Below are positions 17,344-25,783 of a stretch of 39,794 nt of DNA, in pieces. The notes under the pieces are model-generated. The model was not told the origin of the DNA. It saw nothing but the letters and a program-made list of their open reading frames with translations, and ran no database searches. This DNA comes from an uncultured Dorea sp. Its GTDB lineage: Bacteria; Bacillota; Clostridia; Lachnospirales; Lachnospiraceae. The DNA is taken from contig CAJUAM010000028.1 in NCBI GenBank assembly GCA_910584615.1, positions 1 through 39,794 on the forward strand, written 5' to 3'. The number at the start of each line of letters is the position of its first letter. The first letter of the stretch is position 1. A program made the translations under genes and the position numbers.

Positions 17344-19320
17344 TTATTCCGCCAGTTCTTCCCATTTTGCGTATAATCTTTCCAGTTCTTCTGCGATCTG
17401 TGCTTTCTCCTCAGCCAGCTCCTGGCATTTGACGGAATTGGTATACACCTCTTCAAGTCCCATAAGATCATCGATTTTTCTATCCCTGTCTTCCAGCTCT
17501 GTGATACGCTTTTCCGTCTTTGCAAGATCATTCTGCTTCTTTCTCTTCTTTGCCTGGGCTTCTTTCTGCTCCTGCCAGCTAAGCTTGGAATCAGAGATAT
17601 TGCTTTGTCTGCCAGAGTCATTAGAAGTGCAGGTCTTTACTGATCCGCTGTTTATACCTGGATAGTCAGACCCGGCATTGCCTGATATCTTGGGATCTGA
17701 GTAAGCATATGTCAGCTCGTCTCGTTTTTCAAGGTAATAGTCATAATTTCCGATATAATTGATAAAGGTCTGATTTACAAGATCCAGTATTCTGGTGGCT
17801 GTCTGGTTGATAAAGTAACGGTCATGGGAGACGTAGAGTACCGTACCGGTGTAATCGTTAAGGGCCTTTTCTAAGATCTCTTTTGAGACGATATCCAGAT
17901 GGTTGGTCGGTTCATCAAGGATAAGGAAATTGGCTTCGGAGAGCATAAGCTTTGCCAAAGATACTCGTCCCCGTTCACCTCCGCTTAAGTCTTTGATCAG
18001 TTTGAATACATCATCTCCGGTAAAGAGGAAGGCGGCAAGCATATTACGGATCTTTGTATTCGTGAGAGCAGGGTAATCATCAGATATCTCTTCAAAGATC
18101 GTCTTCTCCATATGAAGAACATGGTGTTCCTGGTCATAATAACCGATCTGTACATTTGTTCCCAGTGTAAAACAACCCTCGTCAGCGGGCAGCACATCGT
18201 TTAAGATCTTAAGTAGAGTCGTCTTTCCGGTTCCGTTGTCTCCGATCACGGCCACATGCTCTCCCCGCTTGATCTCAAAATCCACATTAGAAAACAGTGT
18301 GTGTGGAGGAAATGATTTGCCAAGATGTTCCACAGTAAGTACATCATTGCCGCTTGGATGGGATGGGGTGAGAGTAAGATGTATCTCGGTATTTAATTCA
18401 ACCGGCTTTTCTGCCAGCGTGATCTTTTCCAGCATTTTCTCGCGGCTTTCCGCGCGTTTAATAGACTTTTCACGGTTGAAGGAGCGTAATTTTTCAATGA
18501 CGGCTTCCTGATGCCTGATCTCCTGCTGCTGGTTCAGGTACTCTTTAAGCCGGGCGCTGCGGATCATCTCCTTTTTCTCGGCATACTGGGTATAGTTGCC
18601 AGAATAGGTCATAAGCTTTCCGTTTTCGATCTCTATGATCTTTGTAACGACGCGGTTTAAGAAATAACGGTCATGGGAGACGATCAGGACAGCTCCCGTA
18701 TAATTTAAAAGATAGGTTTCCAGCCATGTGATAGAATTCAGGTCTAAATGATTGGTCGGCTCGTCAAGAAGAAGGATGTCCGGTTTTGTAAGAAGGAGCT
18801 TTGAAAGAGACACACGAGTCTTTTGTCCTCCGGAGAGAGTCCCTACAGACTTTGAAAATTCACTTTCTGAAAATCCAAGACCTTTTAATACACCTGTCAC
18901 CTCGCTCTCATAAGCATAGCCGTTGGCCCGCTCGAATTCCGCTGTCAGACGGTTGTAGGTCTCCATGTGGCTTTCCAGCCGTTCGGCGGATAAATGCTTC
19001 ATCTCCATCTCCATCTGACGAAGGCGCCGTTCAGTATCTATGATCTCTGCCTTGGCAGACTTTACCTCCTCATAGATAGAGCTTTCCCCATCCATATCCT
19101 GATGCTGGGACAGATATCCTAAAGTTTTTCCCTTTGTCAGGGCGATAGTGCCGCTGTCTGAGGGGAGTTCTCCTACGATCATTTTTAATATAGTGGATTT
19201 GCCGGCACCGTTTATTCCAACAAGGGCCGCTTTTTCATAGTCTTCTATATGGAAAGAACCATCGGTGACAATTCTTTCCTCACCGAATGATTTACTGATT
19301 TTGTGACATGCTAATATCAT
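17344..19320 (-). CDS. ABC-F family ATPase (translation factor type)
   Basis: 658-aa cytosolic protein with two ABC domains and no membrane segment, so not a transporter. The first domain has GINGAGKST (residues 35-43) and LSGGQKTRVSLSKLLL; the second has GDNGTGKTT and LSGGERGRVSLAKLML; both are followed by LDEPTNHLD. The linker between them is the charged helical P-site tRNA interaction motif region, and the C-terminal 80 residues form a lysine/glutamate-rich coiled coil. ABC-F proteins bind the ribosomal E site and either aid translation or protect against antibiotics. The architecture resembles housekeeping YdiF-like members; a resistance role cannot be excluded. GGAGGATATC precedes the ATG. 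It is divergent from rex. Confidence 0.93.
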   Translation of the reverse strand: MILACHKISKSFGEERIVTDGSFHIEDYEKAALVGINGAGKSTILKMIVGELPSDSGTIALTKGKTLGYLSQHQDMDGESSIYEEVKSAKAEIIDTERRLRQMEMEMKHLSAERLESHMETYNRLTAEFERANGYAYESEVTGVLKGLGFSESEFSKSVGTLSGGQKTRVSLSKLLLTKPDILLLDEPTNHLDLNSITWLETYLLNYTGAVLIVSHDRYFLNRVVTKIIEIENGKLMTYSGNYTQYAEKKEMIRSARLKEYLNQQQEIRHQEAVIEKLRSFNREKSIKRAESREKMLEKITLAEKPVELNTEIHLTLTPSHPSGNDVLTVEHLGKSFPPHTLFSNVDFEIKRGEHVAVIGDNGTGKTTLLKILNDVLPADEGCFTLGTNVQIGYYDQEHHVLHMEKTIFEEISDDYPALTNTKIRNMLAAFLFTGDDVFKLIKDLSGGERGRVSLAKLMLSEANFLILDEPTNHLDIVSKEILEKALNDYTGTVLYVSHDRYFINQTATRILDLVNQTFINYIGNYDYYLEKRDELTYAYSDPKISGNAGSDYPGINSGSVKTCTSNDSGRQSNISDSKLSWQEQKEAQAKKRKKQNDLAKTEKRITELEDRDRKIDDLMGLEEVYTNSVKCQELAEEKAQIAEELERLYAKWEELAE

Positions 19321-19365
19321 GATATCCTCCTGTTGAACTTCCGGAAATTAACGCATTACCTATAC

Positions 19366-19392
19366 ATTATAGCGAAAATAAAAGAAAACACA
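19366..19392 (-). promoter_or_regulatory. Possible promoter of the ABC-F gene
   Basis: On the minus strand TATAAT reads at 19371-19366, and a weak TTGTGT -35 lies about 16 bases further upstream. It is close to and divergent from the rex promoter. Confidence 0.45.
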
Positions 19393-19402
19393 ACCAAAAA
19401 GT

Positions 19403-19431
19403 TTGACTTTGGTATAACAATTTAATATAAT
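19403..19431 (+). promoter_or_regulatory. Sigma-A promoter of rex
   Basis: TTGACT at 19403-19408, 17 bases, TATAAT at 19426-19431, 32 bases before the rex start codon. A clean Rex operator is not visible. Confidence 0.7.
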
Positions 19432-19463
19432 GTTTCTATGAAAGAAATGGAAGGTGAACATCA

Positions 19464-20111
19464 GTGGAAGAAAGAGGGATTTCTCAGGCTGTCATTCGAA
19501 GACTGCCGCGGTATTACAGATACTTGGGAGAATTGCTTGAAAATGGTGTAGAGCGTATTTCATCCAATGACCTGAGTAAGAAGATGAAAGTCACGGCTTC
19601 CCAGATTCGGCAGGATCTTAATAATTTTGGGGGATTTGGACAGCAAGGTTACGGCTATAATGTGAAATATCTATATACAGAGATCGGAAAGATCCTCGGT
19701 CTTGAAGAAGACCACAATATGATCATTATTGGTGCCGGTAATCTTGGACAGGCACTTGCCAATTATGCTGCTTTTGAGAACAGGGGATTTATCTTGAAGG
19801 GCATATTTGATGTTAATCCAAGGCTTAACGGCGTTTCTATAAGGGGGGTGCCGATCCGTATGATGGATGAGCTTAAGGATTTTGTCCAGAGTAACGAGGT
19901 GGAGATTGCAGCGCTTACGATTCCGAAGGAAAAGGCGATTGAAGTTGCGAATCTCCTAGTAGATAACGGTGTGTGCGCCATCTGGAACTTTGCGCATACA
20001 GACTTGAATCTGCCGGACAATATTATTGTGGAAAATGTGCATTTGTCGGAGAGCCTGATGCAGTTATCTTATAACATCAGCAGATATCGTCAGGAGCATA
20101 ACGAATCATAG
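19464..20111 (+). CDS. rex: Redox-sensing transcriptional repressor Rex
   Basis: 215-aa dimeric repressor that releases DNA when the NADH/NAD+ ratio rises and so controls fermentation and energy genes. The N-terminal winged helix (residues 1-80, starting with SQAVIRRLPRYYRYL) and the Rossmann domain with IIGAGNLGQAL (G90-G95) are typical, and the C-terminal swapped helix (LSYNISRYRQ) is present. The start is a GTG with AAGGTG in front. Rex-regulated candidates in the window would include nfnAB and metabolic genes, but I could not find a convincing operator. Confidence 0.95.
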   Translation: MEERGISQAVIRRLPRYYRYLGELLENGVERISSNDLSKKMKVTASQIRQDLNNFGGFGQQGYGYNVKYLYTEIGKILGLEEDHNMIIIGAGNLGQALANYAAFENRGFILKGIFDVNPRLNGVSIRGVPIRMMDELKDFVQSNEVEIAALTIPKEKAIEVANLLVDNGVCAIWNFAHTDLNLPDNIIVENVHLSESLMQLSYNISRYRQEHNES

Positions 20112-20119
20112 CCCTAAAA

Positions 20120-20167
20120 GACGTGTAATGACGAGCCGAGCTGAAAGCGGGCAGGTCTTTACACGTC
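20120..20167 (+). terminator. Inverted repeat after rex, possible weak terminator
   Basis: GACGTGTAA at 20120-20128 pairs perfectly with TTACACGTC at 20159-20167 around a 30-base GC-richer loop that can itself fold partly. Only a short T-run follows. Confidence 0.4.
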
Positions 20168-20225
20168 CTTTGTGTATATGAAGAGGTTTTAAATATTTTA
20201 TGAATGGATACAGAAAGGTTAAAAT

Positions 20226-21749
20226 ATGAGATATTTGCCAGTGGCATGTCAGATGAAGGAAGCAGACCAGTATACGATCCAGACGCTTGGAGTTTCGTCA
20301 CTTGAACTAATGGAGCGGGCTGCCCGGGCCTGCGTCAGATGTATGAAAGAGCAGGAAATGGATTTGTCTTGTGTATATGTCGTGTGCGGTTCGGGAAATA
20401 ACGGAGGCGACGGCTTTGCGATCGCGAGGCTGCTTAAGAAGGACGGATATCGTGTAAGCGCTGTTATGGCCGGAAACAGGGAGCGGTGTACGAAAGAGTG
20501 CGAAGAACAGATCCGGCTTTTTGAGGAAGCGGGAGGAATTGTTGGCAATGAATTTAAAACGGGAGAATATAGTATTATAGTAGATGCTGTATTCGGAGTG
20601 GGATTAAGCCGCAATGTAGAAGGAAAATATGCAGATATTCTCAGGGCGATGAATGAAAGTAAGGCGCTGAAATTCGCAGTGGATATCCCTTCGGGGATTT
20701 CGGCAGATACGGGTAATATTCTTGGGACTGCGTTTTTGTCGGATGTTACAGTTACCTTTCAGGAAAAGAAATTTGGTATGGGCATCTATCCGGGGAAAGA
20801 ATATGCGGGAAAGGTGATGATCGCTGATATCGGGATCAGCAGCAGGACACTTATGGAAGATGAAGAGACAGTCTGTGAACTTTCGCAGGCAGAGTACCGT
20901 AGGCTCCTTCCTTTGCGCAGAGAGGATGCTAACAAGGGTACCTGCGGAAAAGTGCTTGTGATCGCCGGAAGCAAGGGGATGTGCGGAGCCGCTTATTTTA
21001 ACGCAAAGTCTGCTTATCTGGCAGGAGCGGGGCTGGTACGTATCTACACGGCAGAGGAGAACCGTATAGTTCTGCAGACGATGCTTCCGGAAGCAGTGGT
21101 CACGCCATATGGATCTTATGATGAAGAAGAGCTGCTTGAACTGCTTTCATGGGCAGATGTGGTATGTATAGGTTCTGGAATCGGGATGGGGGACATAGCA
21201 GGAAAGGTTGTAAAGTCCGTGTTTCAGAACAACAGGCGCCCCTGCGTGGTAGATGCGGACGGATTGAATCTGTTGGCAAAACATCCGGAATATTTTGAGC
21301 AGAGGCTTCATGACCAGTATATCCTGACTCCCCATATGAAAGAGATGTCACGGCTTTTAGGGATTTTGACAGAAAAGGTCAAGGAAGACAGGCTGAAGGC
21401 ACTGAAAAGCTTTCTGGGTGATAAAAATACCGGCGTTACCTGTATCCTAAAGGATGCCAATACAGTGACATATGCCTTTAAAAGGAGGGCGTGTCTTAAC
21501 AGCTCCGGCAACAGTGCTATGGCAAAAGCAGGCTCCGGTGATGTGCTTGCGGGTCTTACGACAGGTCTCTTAGCGCAGAAGAAGGATTGCTATGAATCAG
21601 CGGTTCTCGGAGCTTATCTGCATGGAAGGGCAGGAGACTCCGCCAGAGAGGAAAAGGGCGTATACAGTGTACTGGCAGAGGATATTATGAACCATATCAG
21701 CATTGTTATAAAAGAGCTTGCGCAGCAGAAAGGGAGGGGCAGCATATGA
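20226..21749 (+). CDS. nnr: Bifunctional NAD(P)HX epimerase / ADP-dependent dehydratase
   Basis: 507-aa repair enzyme that restores damaged (hydrated) NADH and NADPH. The N-terminal half (about residues 1-215) is the epimerase domain with GSGNNGGDG at 55-63. The C-terminal half (from about residue 225) is the ribokinase-like dehydratase with NKGTCGKVLVIAGSKGMCGA, the central DADGLN and the ADP-binding AKAGSGDVLAG near residues 433-443. Both domains look complete. Placed between rex and alr, and overlapping alr by four bases (ATGA), it forms a cofactor-maintenance neighbour for the NADH sensor Rex. Confidence 0.95.
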   Translation: MRYLPVACQMKEADQYTIQTLGVSSLELMERAARACVRCMKEQEMDLSCVYVVCGSGNNGGDGFAIARLLKKDGYRVSAVMAGNRERCTKECEEQIRLFEEAGGIVGNEFKTGEYSIIVDAVFGVGLSRNVEGKYADILRAMNESKALKFAVDIPSGISADTGNILGTAFLSDVTVTFQEKKFGMGIYPGKEYAGKVMIADIGISSRTLMEDEETVCELSQAEYRRLLPLRREDANKGTCGKVLVIAGSKGMCGAAYFNAKSAYLAGAGLVRIYTAEENRIVLQTMLPEAVVTPYGSYDEEELLELLSWADVVCIGSGIGMGDIAGKVVKSVFQNNRRPCVVDADGLNLLAKHPEYFEQRLHDQYILTPHMKEMSRLLGILTEKVKEDRLKALKSFLGDKNTGVTCILKDANTVTYAFKRRACLNSSGNSAMAKAGSGDVLAGLTTGLLAQKKDCYESAVLGAYLHGRAGDSAREEKGVYSVLAEDIMNHISIVIKELAQQKGRGSI

Positions 21750-22912
21750 AACAATATACGCGGGTACGCGCAAGGATCGACCTTGATGCCATTGAAGCCA
21801 ATGTAGACAATATGAAAAATAATATCAGTGACGGCACAAAGATGATCGTTGTCATTAAAGCGGATGGCTATGGACACGGCGGACTGCAGATTGCAAAGCT
21901 GCTTGCTGAAAAAGAGTATGTCTGGGGCTATGCGGTTGCCACTCTTGATGAAGCGATTGTTCTTAAAAAAGGCGGGATCATAAAGCCAGTGCTTGTCCTT
22001 GGCTGTATTTTCCCGGATCAGAGGGAGCTTATGATAGAGTACGGGATCCGAATGACTGTCTACACTAAGGAGATGGCGGCAGAAGTGTCAGAACTTGCTG
22101 AAAGGCATAAGAAGCAGGCGTATATCCATATTAAGATTGACACGGGGATGTCGAGGCTCGGATTTATGGCGCATGAGGAGGACATCAGGGAAATTCAAGA
22201 GATCGCTGCGCTTCCCAACCTTGTGATGGAAGGTATGTACACACATTTTTCGAAGGCAGATGAGACAGACAAGACATTTACCCATAAGCAGCTTAAAGAG
22301 TTTCTGTGGACGAAACGTATGCTTGAGGAAAGAGGCGTCATGTTTCCTTATTATCACTGCTCTAACAGCGCCGGGATCATTGATATGCCGGAAACGAACC
22401 TGAATCTGGTGAGGGCAGGGATTTCTACGTACGGGTTATATCCGTCTGAAGAAGTGAAGCAGGAGAACATTCTATTAACGCCTGCCATGGAGCTCATCAG
22501 CCATGTAGCCCATGTGAAATGGGTGGATAAAGGAACTCTTGTCAGCTATGGGGGTACCTTTATCACAAAGGACAGAACGAAAATTGCCACTGTTCCGGTA
22601 GGATACGGGGACGGATATCCCAGAAGCCTTTCTAACAAAGGCTATGTGCTGATTCATGGACAGAAGGCGCAGATAATAGGACGTGTCTGCATGGATCAGT
22701 TTATGGTGGATGTAACGGATATCCCGGACGTAAAATATGGGGACAAAATTACAATGATCGGAAATGACGGGGAAGAAAAGCTCCCGGTTGAGATCCTAAG
22801 TGAGTTGTCAGGAAGATTCAATTATGAATTTGTATGTAATCTCGGAAAGCGCGTGCCTCATGAATTCATACGGCACGGTGAGGTGATCGGACAAAGGGAT
22901 TATTTCAGCTAA
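21746..22912 (+). CDS. alr: Alanine racemase
   Basis: 388-aa PLP enzyme that makes D-alanine for peptidoglycan. The PLP lysine is K39 in VIKADGYGHG; the KIDTGMSRLGF segment and the catalytic tyrosine in VSYGGTF (near residue 270) are present, as is VCMDQFMVD. Length is standard. The start overlaps the end of the NAD(P)HX repair gene by four bases, implying translational coupling. The alr-mazF order downstream mirrors Bacillus subtilis alr-ndoAI-ndoA, except that the antitoxin gene is absent. Confidence 0.96.
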   Translation: MKQYTRVRARIDLDAIEANVDNMKNNISDGTKMIVVIKADGYGHGGLQIAKLLAEKEYVWGYAVATLDEAIVLKKGGIIKPVLVLGCIFPDQRELMIEYGIRMTVYTKEMAAEVSELAERHKKQAYIHIKIDTGMSRLGFMAHEEDIREIQEIAALPNLVMEGMYTHFSKADETDKTFTHKQLKEFLWTKRMLEERGVMFPYYHCSNSAGIIDMPETNLNLVRAGISTYGLYPSEEVKQENILLTPAMELISHVAHVKWVDKGTLVSYGGTFITKDRTKIATVPVGYGDGYPRSLSNKGYVLIHGQKAQIIGRVCMDQFMVDVTDIPDVKYGDKITMIGNDGEEKLPVEILSELSGRFNYEFVCNLGKRVPHEFIRHGEVIGQRDYFS

Positions 22913-22990
22913 ATATATAAACTCTATGGAATACATCCGAAAAAGATGGAAATACTTACTTTATCTTAATTATATCGGAGTGTGAATAGA

Positions 22991-23338
22991 GTGCAGGTAA
23001 GACGTGGAGATATTTATTATGCAGACTTAAGCCCGGTCGTTGGTTCCGAACAAGGCGGGATCCGTCCGGTGCTCATTATACAGAATGATGTAGGCAACAG
23101 GCACAGCCCTACAGTCATATGTGCGGCTATCACTTCCCGCATGAATAAGGCTAAGCTACCCACTCATGTGGAGCTGGATGTACGGAAGTGCCAGATCGTG
23201 AAAAATTCGGTGATCCTGCTGGAACAGATCCGTACCATAGACAAACAGAGATTAAAGGACATGGTATGCCATCTGGATAAAGGGATCATGAACAAAGTTG
23301 ATGAAGCGTTGAAGATAAGCTTCGAGCTTCATACATAG
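22991..23338 (+). CDS. mazF: MazF/PemK-type endoribonuclease toxin
   Basis: 115-aa sequence-specific mRNA interferase, very close in pattern to B. subtilis NdoA/EndoA (RRGDIYYADLSPVVGSEQGG near the N-terminus; the conserved SVILLEQIRTIDKQRL segment near the middle). I choose the GTG at 22991 because the GGAG at 22977-22980 is ten bases upstream and the protein then starts where NdoA does; a GTG at 22982 is too near the site. No antitoxin ORF fits in the 78 bases after alr, nor is one seen downstream. The catalytic arginine and threonine/serine positions (GGIRPVLI, AITSR) appear intact, so the protein is probably active. Confidence 0.93.
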   Translation: MQVRRGDIYYADLSPVVGSEQGGIRPVLIIQNDVGNRHSPTVICAAITSRMNKAKLPTHVELDVRKCQIVKNSVILLEQIRTIDKQRLKDMVCHLDKGIMNKVDEALKISFELHT

Positions 23339-23361
23339 CAAAGGAGTTAAAAAGATTTAGA

Positions 23362-24153
23362 ATGGAAGAAGGCAGTTTGTTTCAAAAGATACGGCAGATA
23401 TTTCAGGCAGAAGATGAGATGGATGAGGGGATGAAAAAGCAAGCGGCAGCGTTGATCCGCAATATTTTCCGCTATATGGACAAGGATGCAAAGGATATCA
23501 TGACCCACAGGAAAAATATCATTGCCATTGACGGGGAAGAAAAATTAGAAGATGCGCTTAAGTTTATGCTGGATGAGAATTTTTCGAGGTTTCCGATCTA
23601 TAAGGAAGACATAGATGAGATCATAGGTTTTTTGCACCTAAGGGATGCCATGGCATGCTATCTGGTAAAAGAGCAGCGGCATATCCCTGTATCAGAACTT
23701 GGGGATTACATAAGGGCAGTATCATTTATACCGGAAACGAAAAGTATCGACACGCTGTTTCGGGAAATGCAGGTGTCACATAATCATGTAGTGATCGTTC
23801 TCGACGAATACGGTCAGACAAGCGGTCTTGTGACAATGGAAGATATTTTAGAAGAGCTTGTAGGAAATATTTTTGATGAGCATGATGTTGAAGAAAGGAT
23901 GATCACCCGTCTTCCGACAGGAAATTATCTTGTAAACGGATTCACGGATCTGGAAGATCTGGAGGACCATCTTGAAATACGCTTTGAGAAAGACAATTAC
24001 GGGACGCTGAACGGATTTTTGATCGATCAGCTTGAACGGATTCCGTCGCAGGAGGAGCGCTGCGTAGTGGAATATGAGGGATACCGTTTTACAGTGCTCC
24101 TTGTGGATAATAATACGATCCGCAGAGTTAAGATTGAAAAAATGACGGAATGA
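23362..24153 (+). CDS. CBS-domain protein of the CorC/HlyC type, without a membrane domain
   Basis: 263-aa soluble protein. After about 40 acidic helical residues comes a pair of CBS domains (from DIMTHRKNIIAIDGEE near residue 47 to about 165, including the FSRFPIYKED and VVIVLDEYGQTSGLVTMEDILEELVG motifs), then a CorC/transporter-associated C-terminal domain (about 180-262). It lacks the DUF21 membrane domain of full-length hemolysin C-like transporters, so it resembles E. coli CorC (YbeX), linked to magnesium/cobalt efflux and ribosome-related functions. It follows mazF after 23 bases and is probably co-transcribed. Confidence 0.88.
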   Translation: MEEGSLFQKIRQIFQAEDEMDEGMKKQAAALIRNIFRYMDKDAKDIMTHRKNIIAIDGEEKLEDALKFMLDENFSRFPIYKEDIDEIIGFLHLRDAMACYLVKEQRHIPVSELGDYIRAVSFIPETKSIDTLFREMQVSHNHVVIVLDEYGQTSGLVTMEDILEELVGNIFDEHDVEERMITRLPTGNYLVNGFTDLEDLEDHLEIRFEKDNYGTLNGFLIDQLERIPSQEERCVVEYEGYRFTVLLVDNNTIRRVKIEKMTE

Positions 24154-24250
24154 TGATAGAATGGACAACAGGATTGAGGGAGCATGATATGCAAATCAAC
24201 CTGTGATGTCAAGATAATAACGATGATAATGATAAAGCGAGGGATAAAAT

Positions 24251-24982
24251 ATGTCAGGACATTCAAAATTTGCCAATATTAAACATAAGAAAGAAAAGAA
24301 TGATGCGGCAAAGGGAAAGATCTTTACAAAGATTGGTAAGGAACTTGCTGTTGCCGTGAAAGAAGGAGGCAGTGCCGACCCGGCCAACAACAGCCGGCTC
24401 AGAGATGTGATCGCGAAAGCAAAAGCGAATAACATGCCCAATGAGACGATCGACCGGAATATTAAAAAGGCTTCCGGAGATGCCAATGCTGCCAATTACG
24501 AGCATATTACATATGAAGGGTATGGTCCGAACGGCACGGCGATCATTGTGGAGACTCTGACAGATAACCGCAACCGCACCGCTACGAATGTGAAGAATGC
24601 GTTTACAAAAGGGAACGGCAATGTGGGTACACCGGGCTGCGTGTCATTTATGTTCGATAAAAAAGGACAGATTGTCATTGATAAAGAAGAGTATGAGGGA
24701 GATTCTGACGATCTTATGATGCAGGCACTGGATGCGGGAGCAGATGATTTTACAGAAGAGGAGGACAGTTATGAGATCCTCACTTCGCCGGATGATTTCA
24801 GCACAGTGCGCCAGACTCTTGAGGATGCGCAGATTCCGATGGCGGCTGCGCAGGTGACTATGATCCCGCAGACTTTTGTGGCGCTTACAGATCCAAAGGA
24901 TATCACCAGCATCCAGAAGACGCTTGATATGCTGGATGACGACGATGATGTGCAGGACGTATATCATAACTGGGAAGAATAA
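24251..24982 (+). CDS. yebC: YebC/PmpR family DNA-binding or translation-associated regulator
   Basis: 243-aa protein of the YebC/PmpR/TACO1 family. The N-terminus MSGHSKFANIKHKKEKNDAA is the family signature, followed by the KAKANNMPNETIDRNIKKA helix and the YEGYGPNGTAIIVE and GNVGTPGCVSFMFDK segments. Family members have been described as transcriptional regulators and, more recently, as factors that help translation through difficult sequences. The ribosome binding site is weak (GAGGGATAAA). The start lies 97 bases after the CBS gene. Confidence 0.93.
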   Translation: MSGHSKFANIKHKKEKNDAAKGKIFTKIGKELAVAVKEGGSADPANNSRLRDVIAKAKANNMPNETIDRNIKKASGDANAANYEHITYEGYGPNGTAIIVETLTDNRNRTATNVKNAFTKGNGNVGTPGCVSFMFDKKGQIVIDKEEYEGDSDDLMMQALDAGADDFTEEEDSYEILTSPDDFSTVRQTLEDAQIPMAAAQVTMIPQTFVALTDPKDITSIQKTLDMLDDDDDVQDVYHNWEE

Positions 24983-24997
24983 CAGCGGAGGAAGCGA

Positions 24998-25771
24998 ATG
25001 GACAGGATAGACAAGATCAAGGGGGAACTTACTGCGCTTTTTGATGAGATGATGGATCACAGAAAGGATTTTAAACGCAAGTACTATGCCAGTGTGATAG
25101 AGGATGCGCAAAAAAAGTATGAAAGCATGTTGGAAGACATTTTACAGTGCTTTCAGCAGACGTCAGAGGAAGAAAAAGCGGCTTTGACTGAGGAGCTTGC
25201 CAGGGTGATTCCGGATCATGCGTTTGAAAAGATGCAGTCTGTAAAAAAGAGGAACCGGGACAGGGATTCGATCGATTATAATCTGAATATGGCAGTTTAT
25301 GTAGTGCCGATCCTGAATTATTCCAGACAGAAAGACTGTGTTGAACTTACAAAGAGGATGGTTGAACTTTGGAACAAAAAAGGCATAACGAATATGCGTC
25401 TTACACACAGTACTTATGAAGAGATTGACGCAGGATTTAAAAAGAGGCTCTGCTATATCACAACAGCAGTCTGTGAGAGCATGGGAAAGCCGGATGATTG
25501 TCATGAACTTAAGGAATTCAGAAAGTTCAGGGACAGCTATCTTATGGAAACTAAAGAAGGGCAAAGACTTGTAGAAGAGTATTATGAGATTGCGCCGGGG
25601 ATCGTCATGCTGATCAATATGCAGGATAATGCAGAGGAAATCTATCGAAAGATCTATCAGGACTACCTTGTGCCTTGTCTTGGATTTATAGAAGAAGGAA
25701 AAAAGGAAGCATGTCAGGAGCATTATGAATCCATGATGCGGGGACTTCAGAAAAAATATTTATATGCATAG
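24998..25771 (+). CDS. Helical protein of unknown function with a C-terminal CFI-box-like domain
   Basis: 257-aa protein. Residues 1-130 are charged and helical, without a family I recognise. Residues 152-200 (beginning CYITTAVCES, then HELKEFRKFRDSYL, then the VEEYYEIAPGI block) match the pattern of the CFI-box domain: a cysteine followed by aromatic-Ile-Thr/Ala-Thr-Ala, a FRD-x2-L block, and a YY-x2-(S/A)P block. This domain is appended to many different bacterial proteins and its function is not established. The gene starts 15 bases after yebC and ends 12 bases before the sulfhydrylase gene, so it is in an operon with both. Confidence 0.75.
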   Translation: MDRIDKIKGELTALFDEMMDHRKDFKRKYYASVIEDAQKKYESMLEDILQCFQQTSEEEKAALTEELARVIPDHAFEKMQSVKKRNRDRDSIDYNLNMAVYVVPILNYSRQKDCVELTKRMVELWNKKGITNMRLTHSTYEEIDAGFKKRLCYITTAVCESMGKPDDCHELKEFRKFRDSYLMETKEGQRLVEEYYEIAPGIVMLINMQDNAEEIYRKIYQDYLVPCLGFIEEGKKEACQEHYESMMRGLQKKYLYA

Positions 25772-25783
25772 GAGGAAAAGCAA

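Noticed and set aside
19403..19440. Autoregulatory Rex site at the rex promoter
   Set aside because: TTGGTATAACAA is present by chance spacing but does not fit the 18-base palindrome.
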